From NCBI GenBank assembly GCA_003511885.1, contig DOIX01000327.1:7130-15265 (forward strand): a DNA stretch of 8,136 nt, in the 5' to 3' direction. Both the position numbers and the translations under genes were made by a program. This DNA is from Cyanobacteria bacterium UBA11153 (GTDB lineage Bacteria; Cyanobacteriota; Cyanobacteriia; Cyanobacteriales; Coleofasciculaceae). The notes beneath the pieces were generated by a model, which saw only the letters and a program-made list of their open reading frames with translations, searched no databases and was not told the DNA's origin. Below, piece by piece: positions 7,478 through 8,136 of this stretch (positions are counted from its first letter, which is position 1; each line of letters begins with the position of its first letter).

Positions 7478-8077
7478 AGCTTAACTTCCAGCTTGATTTT
7501 CAGCGGAAGCAGACTAATTAATCCTACTCCAGTATCGGGAACTCAAACCGAATTCGCTGAGAACTTACAACCCCCTCAAGAGGAACAAATGATTGAAACA
7601 ATACAGAAACTTTGCGACACTCTATCTGCCCAAAAATTAACCGTGGATGAAGTCGCCAATAGTCTGGGAACTGAGTGGGTTGATGCACCTTTGACCTCAT
7701 CAGAAAATCGGACTGTCCGACCTTTCGATCCTGCCTTTAAATATGCGATAGTATTTGTTAATCCTTACAACTATGAACAACCAATGATAGTAAGCCTATA
7801 TCCAGAAGAATCCCTACCGCTGTCTGTAAAGGCAATGCGCAGCGTGTTTGGCGACTACATAGAAACGGAACCATCATTCTCAATAATCCCACCCAGCAAA
7901 AAGCCGCGAGAACCGAGAGTAATACTCCGGCCACCAATCATAGTATTTAACGTGCCTTCGGATAGTGGAGGTAGGAAGAAATGTTCGATTCTTGTCAGAG
8001 TAAAAGAAGGAGAGTCGGGGGTTGAGGATGGCACTGTTATAGATTTAGGAGTGCGACGGGAAGTAATAGATGAGTGA
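7445..8077 (+). CDS. Exported small protein, candidate immunity protein
   Basis: I do not recognise a family. The 210-residue protein starts with a typical export signal: Lys5, then a hydrophobic run LSLALLSLTSSLIF (6-19), then a polar region. No lipobox cysteine is present, so it is either cleaved by signal peptidase I or anchored by this segment, placing the body in the periplasm or thylakoid lumen. The mature part contains a helical stretch MIETIQKLCDTLSAQKLTVDEVANSLG (49-75), beta-rich segments (YAIVFVNPYNYEQPMIVSLYPEE) and a proline-rich loop (about residues 148-165). The start is fixed by a strong GGAGG. It follows the broken toxin by 45 bases on the same strand and is followed by a near-identical gene start, the usual arrangement of immunity genes downstream of a toxin. 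That function is inferred from context only. Confidence 0.8.
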   Translation: MSIVKLSLALLSLTSSLIFSGSRLINPTPVSGTQTEFAENLQPPQEEQMIETIQKLCDTLSAQKLTVDEVANSLGTEWVDAPLTSSENRTVRPFDPAFKYAIVFVNPYNYEQPMIVSLYPEESLPLSVKAMRSVFGDYIETEPSFSIIPPSKKPREPRVILRPPIIVFNVPSDSGGRKKCSILVRVKEGESGVEDGTVIDLGVRREVIDE

Positions 8078-8103
8078 TGAAGCAACCTTGATGGGAACAG
8101 AAA

Positions 8104-8136
8104 ATGAGTATTTTCAAATTGAGCCTAGCTTTGTTG
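8104..8136 (+). CDS. Start of a second exported-protein paralogue, cut by the window edge
   Basis: The eleven visible codons read MSIFKLSLALL, identical to the preceding gene except Phe4 for Val4, so this is the same type of export signal. The start lies 26 bases after the stop of the first copy. Its ribosome site has drifted from GGAGG to GATGGGA. Nothing can be said about the rest. Confidence 0.75.
   Translation, partial: MSIFKLSLALL

Overview
The window looks like chromosomal DNA from a cyanobacterium, probably a filamentous one. Four copies of the cyanobacterial HIP1 octamer GCGATCGC are present, together with a heptanucleotide short tandem repeat (CCCTAGC/T), several cyanobacterial-style intergenic hairpin repeats, and a typical PIN-PhoH ATPase and YbjN-domain protein. 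The species cannot be named from sequence reading alone.

Layout. Positions 41-1065 (minus) hold an overlapping gene pair: a small C39/papain-like cysteine peptidase domain protein and an unrecognised partner with an antitoxin-like C-terminal helix. Positions 1126-3174 (minus) are ligA, the NAD-dependent replicative DNA ligase, complete. Positions 3175-3998 form an 824-base gene-free mosaic of repeats. It contains three copies of a composite palindromic element whose different stems all enclose the same TAAA loop, a REP-like hairpin, a 57-base double-stem hairpin with a 17-base inverted partner 138 bases upstream, a hairpin resembling the right end of an IS200/IS605 element, and the heptamer repeat. 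Positions 3999-5357 (plus) encode a PIN-PhoH ATPase, and 5433-5918 (minus) a YbjN-domain protein converging on it.

Positions 6104-8136 are the accessory part. A C-terminal fragment of an AAA+ ATPase of the type found in extracellular contractile injection system (eCIS) clusters (minus) is fused head to head, near 6404-6411, to a start-less fragment of a polymorphic toxin/eCIS cargo-like protein (plus) with a HEARH metallopeptidase-like motif. The toxin fragment is followed by an intact gene for a small exported protein (7445-8077) and the beginning of a near-identical second copy (8104 onward), which the window edge cuts.

Interpretation. The core genes (ligA, phoH-type, ybjN-type) look intact. 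The right end reads as the wreck of an eCIS locus in which the ATPase and the toxin lost their 5' parts in one rearrangement, while a tandemly duplicated, exported, possibly immunity-type gene stayed intact. The left-end peptidase/partner pair may be a second detached toxin domain with a neighbour. The eCIS and toxin readings rest on remembered family sequence patterns, and no search was run.
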